This document shows, piece after piece, positions 47,340-59,828 of a stretch of DNA of 64,000 nucleotides; within the stretch, counting starts at the first letter, position 1, and each line of letters begins with the position of its first letter. The DNA is from Tetrastigma voinierianum. Taxonomy: Eukaryota; Streptophyta; Magnoliopsida; Vitales; Vitaceae. The position numbers and the translations under genes were made by a program. Where the stretch lies: NCBI GenBank assembly GCA_016808115.1, contig JAEQBH010000193.1, positions 4,340,001 to 4,404,000 of the forward strand, in the 5' to 3' direction. Under the pieces are notes generated by a model. The model saw only the letters and a list, made by a program, of their open reading frames with translations. It was not told the DNA's origin and did no database searches.

Positions 47340-48374
47340 TCCATAGTAAAAAAAAAATATTTGTTCGAGTTCTTCAAGGGAAAATTCATAGAAGAAAGAT
47401 GATGGTCAAAATGAAGATACTTGGTATAACGTGATAGGATGAATAGCCTTGCGATAATGCCATACTTGATCAAACTAGCATCGACCGCCTGTTCGATGGT
47501 GCGGTAGGGCGTCTGGCGACACGAATAGAAGCAGATGGTAATAGTCGGCAATAATGCAAGGATGAACGATGCGATCTTCGGTGAGTAGAGAAACAACGTG
47601 ATCTTCGGCTAGAAGAATAGCGGCATCGGTAGAGGTCGGTGGTTGAAAGATCAAGGTTAGGCCCCTCATTTGCAAACAAAGAAGATCGACCCCTTCTTTG
47701 AAGCGATTAGTCGCGGCGTGAGAAGTAGGAATAACGTCGACGACACGAGTAGAAGGAGGAGGAGGCGGCGGTAAAGCGGCGGTGATTGACAATCAACAGG
47801 GTTCCAGCCGGCGTTGGTAAGAATAGCGGTGTGTAGTGGTCGAAAGTGGCCAAGCAGCGGTCAGCCAATCTATGCGAAGGAAACGATGAAAGTATCGACG
47901 TCAAAAATGAACCCCGATGGTGACAATAAGTATCTATGGCTTCATCGAAATTTGCGGTTACGCGACTACGGTTGTGGAAAAATCGATGGCGTAGATGGGA
48001 AATGAAGAAGATGAAGAAGATGAAGAAGAAAAAGAGTAAAAAATATTATTTTTCCAAATCAAAAGTGATATTTTTTCCTTTCTCCAAACCGAAAGAGCTT
48101 GATTTGGAAAGTGAAAACAAATTTTTTCTGGGAAAGAAAGAAGGTAACTTTGGGTTGTTTGGAGAAGAAGAAAAATGATTATCCTTTGGCTGTACAATAT
48201 TCTTTGGTGAATGAAAGACGAGGGTGGAAGGTTTGAACTTGAGGATGGCAGGAACTTTCTCTTAAGGAATCAACAGTTGCCTTCTCATTCAATTCGACTT
48301 GGCTTATTCTTGCCATTGGAACTCCACATCATGGGTGATAGGCGTTTTCTGGTGTAGCACCAAGGACTTGTTAG
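47340..48374 (-). other. Leader and first frames of element C
   Basis: Between the PBS and the tandem repeat. The ORF 47792-47475 (105 aa) begins with a proline run (MSITAALPPPPPPS) and has no recognised domain; overlapping frames 47904-47470 are similar in quality. A (GAAGAT)n-like tract at 48001-48035 gives Lys-rich or Phe/Ser-rich chance frames. No gag motif is visible, which is unexpected just after a PBS. Confidence 0.4.
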
Positions 48375-48392
48375 TTCTTGACAACGACTCCA
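48375..48392 (-). promoter_or_regulatory. Primer-binding site of element C (decayed)
   Basis: Minus strand TGGAGTCGTTGTCAAGAA, followed on the plus strand by AAAAACTTGATAG as the LTR edge. It is recognisable as the tRNA-Asp type by alignment with the PBS regions of A and B, which have the same spacing to the LTR. It is weaker than the PBS of A. Confidence 0.55.
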
Positions 48393-48475
48393 AAAACTTG
48401 ATAGACGTGAGCATGTATATGTATAAAAATGAATGCGCTATGTATGCGCGAAGTACCATGTCGCCTCAGTAATAT

Positions 48476-50638
48476 TGTGGTGACCCCTAGAAGCTGAACC
48501 GACTGGCCAGTTCAATGAAACCATTTATGTCAATACATTTCATTCATGTAAGCGTTCTCGTTCTCAAATCTTTGCATAAGCGATTTCAATTTGAAATGAC
48601 CCTGCATGATTGTTAACAAAATCATTTACAATGAAGGCATTCCACGCCTTTTCAAAATGACTACAAAATAATTTGAGTTGAGTGTTTTACAAAATATCAA
48701 TGTTCAAACAATGGAGTGAATGCATAAGTCGGAGCATACTCCGTAATTCTTTCTTTATGACTCGACGCTCCTCGATCTTGCCTTTCATCCCTGTTCACTC
48801 GGTACCTGCGCATTGATAAAACAATACACTAAGCATTTTCATGCTTAGTTGTTCTATACAATTTCAGTTTAAGTCAAATCATGCAATTTTTCTAAACATA
48901 ACTTTCAAATATTTTTGGATGATCAATGTCAATACAATACATATACTTATTTCATATACAATCATTTATGGTTCATTGATCATCCCAAATATATAAATAT
49001 CTGCAAATAAATCATTATAACGAAAATCATGCATTTCACACGATACTTTTTTCATTCGATTTGCAATCTATGCTTTTTGATTTCAATATGTCGACAATCT
49101 CCAAATCAATTCAATTACGCCCATAGCAATTTAACCTATGTTTCGGTATGCGGGATATCGGAATCACCAGGCCACACGATCTATTCGGGGGTGCCGGTCG
49201 ATTATAAATCATTTGTTTATAACACGATTAGGTCAGCTAAGTACGCGATTGGTTATTAAATCAGTAGTGAATACTACCGATACTATCTCGTTGGGCTGTT
49301 GATCGGAGTGACATATCAATACATTTGTTCGCAATACTGCTAATTTAACCCTTATTGGTACATGCGAATCTATCCTTACATCTGCGAAATAAGCGATTAA
49401 CATTACATTAAGAGGCACGTTGAATCCTTTATAGCAAATGTCTGATAACAGCACATTTGTATCGCAGTTCATTTTCAATACTCATGCAATTTTCATATGC
49501 AAACATTTCACAATCAATTGCCTCAAATCAATTAAAACAAATCAATATGCTTTTCTTATACATTTAAGAGCAAACATTTCCAAATCTTTGAGCTTGAGAA
49601 TAGGAGAAGATAGAACAAACCATTCTTTCTTTTTTCTTTTTGCCTTCTGAGCCCGATCTGGGTCTAGGTTGGGTGGATCTCAGGTCCCTAGCAAATCACA
49701 CACATCACATTTAGTGAACTAGCACTAATCACACTTAACGAATTCTCTTTGCGACGAGATACGGTACGTTTTTCACTTAGTTTCATTATTATTTGGACCC
49801 AGTATACACGGGGGTGCTGGCACCACGGCCTCGCTCAGATGGCGAGGCATCCCACTACGACATAGAACTCTGCAGGTGGCGATAAGGAGTCCTCTGGCTG
49901 ACATGGGGCCCTTTTACCATATTTTTCTCTTTGCTTTCTTTTCAGATTTTCTCTCCAAAATCCTCAAGCGCAAACAATCATGGGAATCACTCCCAATAAC
50001 ATCCTAAACCAACCATGAGCAAAACCCATGGATGGATTAGGGTTTTTCTAACCCAAACGTCATTTAAAGCAATCTAGGGTTTGGTTCTTACCTTAAATCC
50101 CTTTGCACTTGAAGTCCTAGCTTCCTTCTTCCTCCTTGATCACTTGGAAACCAGAAATGGGGATGATCTCCCACCAAAATAACTTCTTCTTGCAAACCCT
50201 AACTTTTCTCCCACACTTGCTCTCAAAACCGTTTTTGGCCAAATGCACAAATGTGCTCTTCTAAGACCAAATGTGGTCTTAAGTTACTTATCTCTTAGGG
50301 CCATGTTTGGCTCAAAACTCATTTTTGGATTTAAGTTGCCTCAATTTACCTTATAGCACATATATCACTTCTATTTGCACTTAAACACATAAACATTCAC
50401 TCAAAGGACCCTTAGGTCCTCATTTTACAATATTCCAAATTTGCCCTTTTTCACTTGGGTTTATTTCCGGGTTCAATCCATTTTTCATTTTTGTATATAA
50501 TATTTAATCATATACTCACATTTTCATAATTTAACAATTTATCAATTTTCCAGAAAAACCCAAGTTTGGCTCAATTTATACCCAGAATATATAATAAAAA
50601 TTATTATAAAAATTTTAGGGCATTTTTGGGGCGTTACA
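48476..50638 (-). mobile_element. Solo LTR with AATAT duplication
   Basis: 2,163 bp, TGTGGTGACCCC...GGGGCGTTACA, flanked by perfect AATAT (48471-48475, 50639-50643). It belongs to the same family as 59829-62363: the termini, the middle phrases (AAATCATTTACAATGAAGGC) and the splice-donor-like TTTAAGGTAAGAA (minus, 50097-50085) all match. No internal element sequence is attached, so it is a solo LTR. Confidence 0.85.
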
Positions 50639-51734
50639 AATATAGTGTGAAAAGTATCGTCCCACGAATAATTGGTTTACTAATTACTGACTCTAGTCTA
50701 TCATTTGGATGGTTCGAAATCTATAAAAGATTTATACACTAACTAAGCATGCAAAAAGATGACTCAATAAAGACTAAAAAGCCTTAGGGCATAGATTTCA
50801 CCTAAACAACGATGTATGAACCTCCTAACCCAATTAATCAATGATCAATTTCATCATGAAGATGGTAATTTTAGTAATGTATATGTGAATCTCTCTCAAG
50901 CATCGCACACTACCCTTAGAAAAGATTGTACTACATATCTGCCTCAAACCATTATAACTAAGGATGCATTGAGCCATAGAAATCTTAATACCACATTGAA
51001 TCTCACTTATATCTCATTCTCTGATAGTGGAAATTACATCCATGGTCTAATTTTTAACTCTCACTTCTCAGATCTTGAATCAAACCGTGTAAATATTAGC
51101 CAAATACCTAAGCATTAAGATCAAATGAAGCGCTTATAAATATGAAATAAAACATCAATCAATAGAAATTAGGAGAGAGATTCATACAAACATGTCTTTG
51201 GCTACATTTAAACCTTAAAGCAACTAAAACATAAGTGGAAAAGGAAATACAACCATCGAAAGAAAACGGAAAAGGAAGAGAGAAAATAAATTTGGCATTA
51301 GCTCCTTCTCCTCCATCATGCTTCTTCCTCAAATTGTTCTTCCTCTTTCCAGCAAAACCGAGTGTTCCACCTGAGAACCTTGTTCTCCCCTAAAAACTTG
51401 TCCTCCTCTCGTGTTTCTACGGTTTGATTTTTAAAACCCTCAATTAAGGCTCAAAATGGGCTGAAAATCAACCTAAAACCACCCCGAACGTCACGAAATC
51501 GGGCAGCATCGTTTTTGAGTTCTTTGCAACGTCGTGACATTAATTCTCGATGTCACAACATTTATGCAGCTCTCATGTTTTTGCACTAACTTCTCGAGGC
51601 CATAACTTTGTCATTCGAACTTCAATTTGGGTGATCTTGGACTCGTTGGAAATCTTAGAGTGTAGAATCTACATATGACTAGAAATAACACTTTAGAAAT
51701 GATGATAAATACTGAATTTATAAAATGCTCCAAT

Positions 51735-54008
51735 TATCATGCTCCGATTCATCCACCTTAGGCGGACGAAGGGGGCGCGCACAACTATACTTAGACTCTT
51801 TACTTGCTTTTTCAAACATTGGTGGACCCAAGTCTTATAACTGAATCAAAATATCATATACAAAAATAAAACTACCACCATAGTGGTGTTTACCGGTCAA
51901 TAATACATGGAACGAGTCCCATTTACATATATACAAGCGTATATTTACATTTTATCGTCAGGCGTAAAACACATGTGGTGAATCCTACAAGTGTGTTGTG
52001 CCATTATGCGAGGAAAGATCGCGGGCGTCCTTCTGTACCTACGGGGATTAAAACGTGCTAAGCTTTTTATGCTTGAGTGGGAAACATATGACACTCACGT
52101 ACTTGCATTGCACTTAATAATTGTTATTTACAGTAGGCATATAACAGTAACAGATATACAATAGCAAATATCATAATTTTTCATGAATTCATATAACAAA
52201 CTTATTATACTTATAGCATACTTATACTTGTTCAGATCTCCCGTAGGAGTTACTGAGCTTATACTTATCTGAGAGAAGGTATCGAGTAGGTATCTGAGTA
52301 TACTTATCTGAGGTGCCCGTAGGTACTACGAGAACTCATACTCATCTGAGTTACGATGAATTTTTATTCGGAAAGAGAGCGATATACATTACCTTACTTT
52401 TATTAGATTATTTAGACTCTTATCATATAATTGTTTGACGTACTACCTAGACCGGTAATAAGAATGAGTAAGGACCTGACACGATAAGTACCCGGTATTA
52501 TGCAATGCGAGGTGTCGGTAACTATAACGAAGTCTGGCGCGATCATAAGAATGCTGCGTAGCAGTTTAAGCAGCAGCGAGGAGTGCGAAGCGATTAGAAG
52601 CGATGCGCTACGTGTAACCAGTGTGCGACAGCACTGGTAGAAGTCTGAAGCACTAATCGAGGAGGCGATCCCATCCCGCGTAATAACATAAGTGTCGTAA
52701 CCTGCTGGCGAGTCTTTGGCTTATCGAGGGTGTCGGCCGCAACAAAGTGTAAATGCTTGGCCGGGAGTGCGAAGCGGTGGGGAGCATGCACGCCCACATA
52801 GCGAAGTGTCGTGATGTGCTTAGGCGGAGTCCTAAATTACCATGTGTGTTGAACTTACTATCTTATCATAGGGGCATTAAGTTTGCTACCGCGCATTAAG
52901 CTTCGCCGCCAGGCGACAGGTATGGTCTAATTTCGCTTTACCTTAAACATGAATGGATCCTTTCATACACTTATAGTCGTCATTAGTCAGTAGACAGAAT
53001 CACCAGAGAATAACAGGAATAACAAAAACAAAAGCGAAGCAATCTCGATGGTGAACAATGGCTCGGCGCGGCGTGGTCTTTGTCATTGTGTAGAAAAACG
53101 CCCGAAACCTCCTCTTAATATCGCGTGGACATTCCACGCCTTGGCGTGAGACTACTGCTACGTGGGTCCTATACTCTCCTGCGTAGGACCACAGTAATTA
53201 CCCCGCTATTTTCATGATTTCATCCATTTTCTAGAAAACTTGACGAAACAAAAGAATACTTGTATTTTCTCTAGAAAAATATATTTCCAAGCGTGTTCTA
53301 GCTCTGACCAAAGTAGACATAGGGATTAAATAGGGTTTCAAACCACAACTCACAAATCAGGGTTAGGACGAATTTCAAATAAACCACTGAAAATGGAACC
53401 CTGAAATATCCATACAAATGAGTTCCGCACCAATTCCATACAAAACATAGCCATAAGCCACAATAATTCCCATGCTTCCAAATAGTTTCCATACATCTCC
53501 ATACAAATCCATTCCTAATCATAGCAATCCATACCAAATCATAACAATCCAAACATCTCCATACAAATCCATACCAAAACATACTATTTCATACAAATCC
53601 TTGCTATTCCATACAAAACCCTAGTTTCCATGCGGATTACTTTTCTTCTTTTAACTAGCACACTTATACACTTCTTCTCTTCTCCTCTCTTCTTCCTTCT
53701 TCACTCTCTACGTTTTTTGGCTCTCAATGAAAACTGACAGTCTTATCCCTTTTGACTTTTAATTTCACTTTAAGCCTTGCACTTTGGTCCTTGACTCCTT
53801 ATTTTTCCTGAAATTATCATTTCTATAATAGCCTCATCTTTCTTATCTTATGACTTTTGTGTCCCAATTTGACAAATTACAAATTTACCCTTGTTTCTGG
53901 GTTTCTGCCAGTTTCACGCGTTTGCATTTAAATTACGAAAATTTCAAATTATACGCAAAAAATACCACTAAACATGAAAATGACTAGGGTGTATTTAAGG
54001 TCATTACA
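51735..54008 (-). mobile_element. LTR of the 5519-9827 family
   Basis: 2.27 kb, minus start TGTAATGACC at 54008 and end ...CATGATA at 51735, where the plus-oriented relative ends CGTGACA. Shared phrases with 5519-9827 run from start to end, in the opposite orientation. A hairpin GCGTGGA-CAT-TCCACGC lies at about 53124-53140. No target duplication is seen, so one side may have been rearranged. ORFs in it (52594-52797, 53298-53582) are incidental. Confidence 0.7.
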
Positions 54009-54371
54009 CAGTGTCTTTTGAGCTCTTCTCTTAACCCTTGATAGAGTCATAACTTGATTATTTGAAGTCCAAATTGAGTTAATAAGGTCTCTTTGGAAAG
54101 CCTGGGAAGTCTCTTATCCATCCATATAAATATTATATACATTTTGGATAATGTTATAGCTAAAAACATCAAGCTCACAGTGGAGTTCAAAATTAACGTG
54201 TGTAGTTTGTTGATTTTGGGCTGCTCTTTTTGTTTGCTCCATATTGCCTCATGGTTGACCTAATCACAAAATTAAACATTTAGAGCATTAGATATAACTA
54301 ATTTATATAATAAAACTACTGAAAATATAAGCAAAACATAGGGATAAAATGAGTATAAAGTATACTCATCA
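54009..54371 (-). repeat. Terminal piece of an Athila-like LTR
   Basis: Minus start TGATGAGTATACTTTATACTC, with a 10 bp inverted repeat at the terminus (GAGTATA-AAG-TATACTC, plus-strand 54350-54367). The phrase CATAACTTGATTATTTGAAGTCC with CTTTGGAAAG matches the CATAACTT...GTTGGAAA phrase at 51600-51655. Both sides of the 51735-54008 insert thus contain a related LTR segment. Confidence 0.5.
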
Positions 54372-55505
54372 ATGGGTCGAGAGCTAAATTTTGGGTCTCA
54401 TGGTTAGATATAAGCCCAAGAAGAATATCTTTTTTAGGGCTTTAATACGTACAATATGGCCCTCGGGCAATAGTGTATGCAGGGGGCAATTGTTTGCACC
54501 CAAATTAAATTTGGCCTAACTCAGCCTAACCTAGTATTAGGTTAAGCCTAAGCTTAAGCCCATGAATAAAAGTCTAGATAAAAGAGGCCCAAATCCATTT
54601 GAGTAAGCCTATGGAAAAGTCCAGTGGTATTTTTGAAATTTTTTTAAATTTCTTGGAAGTCAAACAAAGCTTTTTCTCAAATATCAGAAGTGGCAAATAG
54701 TGGGGGTAGTTATTTGAAAACGTGAAATTTCCTTGAGGAACAAGCCTCCCTAATGAAAAAATGGATAAATTTATTTAGGAATAAGCCTCCCTAATAGAGA
54801 TGTGGATAAACACTTGAGGAACAAACTTCCTTAATGGAAGACGTGGGTAGTAGCTTCAAAAAGTGGAGAGAGTGGAGAAAATAGAGACTTGGGCAGCAAG
54901 TCAAGACGTCTATAAAAGGAGTAGAGATCTAGGAACAAAAAAAAGAGGAATCAACCAACCATCAAACAATCAACAAACCAATCAACTCAGCAATGTCAAG
55001 CTATTTAAACAAATCCTAGCTTTTCAATTAGCTTTCATCGATTTCAACAACTAGTTTCCTAGTTTTAGCCAAGTTTCTATCAATTTTCCAACACTATGTT
55101 ATTTCATTCATTCATAGTGAAATCCAATGTTTCTTTAGCAATTCTAGCATTATATTTTCAAATCTATTCAAGTCTATCAATTTTGCAGCACCGTATTATT
55201 TAATTCTTTCCTAAGGAAATCTTTTTTTATTTTCAGCATTTGATTCCTACAATATTTCCATTCATACGACATTTTCTACTTTGATTCAATAAAGGGAGCC
55301 TACATAGGCTAATTAGAAGTTTGATCTTACAAGCCATTTCAGTTTGAAAACACTTTAATTTCTTGGCACACCCGCATGCTTGTATTTTGTACATTAGTGT
55401 GAAATTAAAAAATCACCACAATAGAGGTCCTACTAGATTATTCAATTAGGACATTTAAGAGGTCCTAATACATTATTTTTTCTCTCGCATAAGAGAAAGA
55501 TGATA
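54372..55505 (+). promoter_or_regulatory. Unassigned promoter-like region
   Basis: Three direct repeats of about 40 bp (54733-54773, 54774-54813, 54814-54853), each with GAGGAACAAGCCTCCCTAATG or a close variant. They are followed by GACGTC (54905-54910), TATAAAAGG (54911-54919) and, 370 bp on, AATAAA (55288-55293). The layout of enhancer repeats, TATA box, short transcript and polyadenylation signal resembles an LTR or a pararetrovirus-type promoter. No coding evidence supports either. The 63 aa ORF at 54863-55054 overlaps the TATA box and is unlikely to be translated as such. Confidence 0.45.
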
Positions 55506-57505
55506 TGTAACACCCCCAACATCGAATTAAGGGAGTTACTGTCAATTCACATATAAGGTTTAAAACCTCACATGTAAAAGACTCCTTCAAAATTTCTGCT
55601 TATGAATCCTGTTTGTCTTGAATATGCTCACAAAATTTAAATTAACTTCATAAAAACAACAATATTACACATTAATTAAATTTCTCCCAAACGTATAACA
55701 ACATAACATTAAGTTAACATTTTACAATAAGATAAGTTCTTCAAAATTAATAATCTCAAAATATAACATTCTAGTAACGTAAAATCCATCAAATAAAAGT
55801 TTGCAAACATTCAATCCCAAATTATCAAAGTAAACCAACAATTCTAAGTCTTTCCAACAAAAAACCAACTCAAAATAGTTCTCATCTCTTATCCCTACCT
55901 ACCCTAACATCACTCCTCACCAAGGTGTAGGGTACTTGAAAATGATCAACAACAATGAGTGAGCTAAAAGCCCAATAAGGAATTTTTAATACAGTTTCAT
56001 GAATCAAATATTTTATTTTCACAAATTGAAAATATAATATATTTTTCTTTTCCTCACAAATCTCATAAAATCCGTGAGAACAAGAAAATAAGATGTAAAT
56101 ACATTCCAAACCAATTATATCATAATCAAATCCATTAATATTTCAAAACACATATACTCATGGTTCTCAAAACATATTTGTTTTAAATAACATGTCAACT
56201 ATTCTAACCCATTGACGATGACCAAATTGTCGACTATTATAACACGTTGACAAGGTCGTGTTTGTAAGCTATTATAACCCGTTGACGGGGCCCTATTTGT
56301 CAACCATTATAACCCGTTGTCAGGACCGTATTTTTCAATTATCATAACTCGTTAACGGGATCGTGCAAACCAAAGTCAAATATTTCCTTTATGTTTTCAA
56401 ATTCAAAAAAATACAAAAGTATATCTCAATAACTTTAAATCTTTACCATAAGCATTCTCAAATCTATTTTTCATACAAAATATGTATTTGATCCATGCAT
56501 ATGTTTTTAACAAGAAGAAATTTCCAAAACTCATAATTTCATAGAATAGCAAAACATTTTGTTCCATAGGAAAAGCTATATTAATCTTTCTTACCCAATA
56601 TTCCAATATACTAGCAAAACCAAAAAGGCTCAAAAGAGCCATAAATCACTTGAATGATATGAATAATATCCTATTAGATAAAAATAATATATTTTCACAC
56701 TCGTACATTTTATATCTCCTATTTTTCTTTTTTAGGAACCAAAATATTTAAACCTAAAATCTCAAAGGCTCTTTAGCTTGAGGATTTCAAATAAATTAGG
56801 GCCTTTTCCCAAGAGTCTCAATATCACCAAATTTCCAATTTTATCAATTCTTTAAATCCTTGAAATTAGGGATGTTAAGATAAAACATGATTTTTGGTTG
56901 AAATCCCCAAATCTCTTATGAACAAATGGTTCTTTGTAACTTGTGTAGAGAATCCTCTATGGTTTAAAATCTAAAGTTTGGTAGTCCAAGAATCACCAAA
57001 ACACATCAAATATCAATTTTGAAACAAATTTCTTAATATTATGTTTTTCTTACATTTATAGGGTTTCATATTTGAAAGTTTAGGAAACCTTAAGTTTTCA
57101 AATCTAAGATTTCAAGAGTGAGAAATTACCTGAATATATCAAATATCAAACCCTAATCAAGTTTCTTGATTCTATGCATTTCCATAATTTCTAAGGTTTC
57201 AAATATAAAGATTAGAAAGTCCTAAGCTTTCAAATCTAGATTTTTGGAAACCCTAACTACAAAAAATCAAAGGGGAAAAGAAGCACTTGCTTAAGATTGA
57301 AGTTCTTGAAGCTTATAAACTCCCAATTTTTGGAAACCCTAGCTACTCCCTCTTTCTTCTTGAGAGAAAAAAAGAAATGAAGAATGAACCAATGAGTTGG
57401 AAATCCCCTTTTATAATAAGACAAAAGTTCACATTTGCCCAAAACCCCTTCAATCGTTTAAAAATTTCAATTTAGCCTATCTTTTATATTTTTTTAGGTA
57501 TTACA
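55506..57505 (-). repeat. 3' LTR of element E
   Basis: Exactly 2,000 bp by the boundaries used: TGTAACACCCCC on the plus strand to GGTATTACA at 57505, abutting a polypurine tract. Termini are near-complementary, as is common for chromoviral LTRs. A run of about four 50-60 bp repeats (56200-56370: TATAACCCGTTGACGGG...) lies inside. The 5' LTR is outside the window. Confidence 0.8.
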
Positions 57506-57518
57506 TCCTCCTCTCCTT
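57506..57518 (-). promoter_or_regulatory. Polypurine tract of element E
   Basis: Minus strand AAGGAGAGGAGGA immediately upstream of the LTR start TGTAATACC. Form and position are as expected for plus-strand priming. Confidence 0.85.
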
Positions 57519-57524
57519 AAAAGA

Positions 57525-58680
57525 AGTTTAGTCCTCTAAACTCAACATACCTGGGTTATAAAAGAGGCTCGGATACTTCTCCTTTATCTCACTTTCCAAC
57601 TCCTATGTTGCTTCTCATTCTTCATGGTTACTTCATTGGACTTTTGCTAATTTAACAACTGCTCGACAAAGAACCTTGTCCATAGTATCAACAATTCGAA
57701 TAGGATATTCCTCATAAGCCAAATTCTCATCCAACTTAAATGGTTCAATATGTACCACATGAGAGGGATCATAAATATATTTCCTTAATGATACTTGAAA
57801 AAAATTATGGATTTTTTTCCAACTTTAGGGCCAATGCCACTTTGTATGCTAAGGCAACAACATTCTCAAGCACTTCAAATTGTCCTACATACATGGGACT
57901 AAGCTTTCTTTCCCAAATCTCATTGCATTTTTCATCCGCGATACCTTTAGAAAAACATGATCATCCACTTGAAATTCCAATTATCGTGCCTCCTATTGTA
58001 ATCATTGGTTTTTTGACTTTGTGCTATTTTCAATATTTCTTGTATTAGTGAATTTTTTTATAGTCACTTGAACCAAATCAAGACCCATAAGTTTCCTCTC
58101 ACCCACGTCATCCCAACAAATTGGGGATCTACATTTCCTACCATAAAGAGCCTCATATGGTGCCATCCCACTACTTGTTTCAAAGTTATTATTATAAGCA
58201 AATTCCACCAAAGGCATATGGTCTTTCCAATCACCTTAAAAATCCAATACACATGCTCACAACATATCCTCCAAATTTTGGATTACTCCTTTTGACTGAC
58301 CATTTGTCTATGAGTGAAACGGAGTACTAAAGTTCAGTTGGGTTCCAAGAGCATTTTGCAGGCTCGTCCAAAACTTTGAAGTAAAATGAGTGTCCCTATC
58401 TAACACAATGGATATCAGAACTCCATGTAGTTTTAACAATCTCTTCTACATACAAGGAGGCTAATTTATCAAATATAAAGGTAGATCGGATTGGTAAGAA
58501 GTGAGTTCACTTTGTCAATCTATCAACAATCATCCACACTACATCATTACCTCCAAAGGATTTAGGTAACCCTAAAATAAAAGCCATGGTAATATTCGCT
58601 CATTTTCATTCAGGAATGGAAAGGGGTTGTAGCTTTATTCTCACTTATTAGCAAACTAAACATTGTGCAAAAAAACTATG
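57525..58680 (-). pseudogene. Element E integrase with C-terminal chromodomain-like region
   Basis: Minus-strand motifs in order: WKWANITMAFILGLPKSFGGNDVVWMIVDRLTKWTHFLPI (about 58615-58495, first catalytic aspartate region), LHGVLISIVLDRDTHFTSK (second aspartate, S-D-R changed to L-D-R), FAYNNNFETSSGMAPYEALYGRKCRSPICWDDVGERKL (58205-58090), then VSLRKYIYDPSHVVHIEPFKLDENLAYEEYPIRIVD and a WSNH...EAT-ELESE stretch (57800-57580). The last matches the chromodomain-bearing tail of Tekay/Del chromoviruses. Stops and small frameshifts are present. It would integrate cDNA, with the tail guiding target choice. Confidence 0.85.
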
Positions 58681-59049
58681 CAATATCACGTTTTAGTCCA
58701 AGCCACCAATGCAGTTGCTTCATATCGTTATACATTGTCGTTCCCTAGGATGAAATGTAAATCTAGAATTATGAAAATCTTTTAAGAGTTCTCATCTCAA
58801 TCCCCCAACGCGAGGAATACATAGCCTATTCTTGAACTTCAAAGTATCATCATCCATAAATACAAAATCAGATTTAACCCCCTTTCTTGCCTTATCCATG
58901 ATGGCTACAAACTATGGATCATCCTTTTATGAAGACTTAATCTTCCCAATCAGGTCTAGTTGCACATTAAAATTGGCCAATAAAAATCTAGGTTCCAAAA
59001 CTTGAAATTGAGCTTATAGGGCCTTTAAATCAGAAAACAACTAAGCCTG

Positions 59050-59385
59050 CTTTGATCTCAAAGTTGACATAGATCCATATGAATTTTTGCTCAAGACATT
59101 AAAAACTACATATGCCTTACCATGATGATATAAAATGTTACAATCATAGTCTTTAATGAGTTCAATCCACCTTCTCTGTCTCATATTTAACTCTTTTTAG
59201 GTGTATAAATATTTCAAACTTTTGTGATCTATATAAATCTCACATGTCTCACCATACAAGTAATGTCTCCAAATCTTAAGTGCAAAAACCACAACTGCCA
59301 ATTGTAAGCCATGAGTGGGATAATTTTTCTCATATGGTTTCAATTGCCTAGAGGCATATGCCAGAACTTTCCCATGTTACATCAT
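59050..59385 (-). pseudogene. Element E RNase H
   Basis: A minus-strand frame reads VLAYASRQLKPYEKNYPTHGLQLAVVVFALKIWRHYLYGETCEIYIDHKSLKYLYT, one stop, then KELNMRQRRWIELIKDYDCNILYHHGKAYVV. This is a nearly complete Ty3/gypsy chromoviral RNase H, with the catalytic aspartate of I/TDHKSL and glutamate in ELNMRQRRW context. Changes from the family include D to G in the THDLEL motif. A stop in place of F/Q in front of KELN inactivates it. Confidence 0.85.
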
Positions 59386-59439
59386 TATAAACAAAAAATC
59401 CTTCTGAGCTAGACCAAATAGTCAACATTGTGGCGAATA

Positions 59440-59828
59440 TCAACTTCTTCTTCAATTCCTCAAAACTACTCTATCACTCCTTACCCCACACAAACTTGGC
59501 ATTCTTTTGAGAGAGTCTAGTAAGTGGTAGGGAAATTTTGGAAAAACCTTCAATGAAGCGTCTATAATACCCAGCCATGCCTAAAAAGCTTCTAACCTTA
59601 AACACTTTGGTAGGTCTCTTCCAACTCAAAACTGCGTATACTTTGCCCAGGTCTATTGAAATTCTATCTTTGAAAATTACATGACCAAGAAAAGAAATTT
59701 GATCAACCCAGAACTCACTTTCTTAAGGTTAACAAAAAATTGGTGATCCTTTAGGGTTTGAAGAACATGTAAGTTCTTCTCATGCTCTTCTTTATTCTTT
59801 GAATACACTAGAATACCATCTATGAAGG
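59440..59828 (-). pseudogene. Element E reverse transcriptase, C-terminal part
   Basis: Picks up at the insertion point: FIDGILVYSKNKEEHEKNLHVLQTLKDHQFFVNLKK, then FLGHVxF, DPxKV and RSFLGMAGYYRRFIEGFSKISLPLTRLSQK in shifted frames. The catalytic FIDDILVYS has its second aspartate changed to glycine. The remainder is the thumb and connection of a chromoviral RT. It is separated from its N-terminal half by the solo LTR 59829-62363. Confidence 0.85.

Larger units (their letters stand above)
48399..54371 (-). repeat. 5' LTR of element C (twice interrupted)
   Basis: Athila-like LTR, TGATAGACG at the left and ACTCATCA at 54371. Removing the two inserted LTRs leaves about 1.5 kb. 50644-51734 has the expected mid-LTR content, including the palindromes near 51527-51543 and 51548-51562. 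The piece 54009-54371 is not a simple continuation (see findings). The partner LTR is not in the window. Confidence 0.6.

Noticed and set aside
47475..47792. Gag of element C
   Set aside because: It has the expected position, but only a proline run and no capsid or zinc-knuckle motif; left as unrecognised.
54372..55505. Endogenous pararetrovirus promoter
   Set aside because: The promoter layout is suggestive, but no viral coding motif is adjacent, so a viral origin is not supported.
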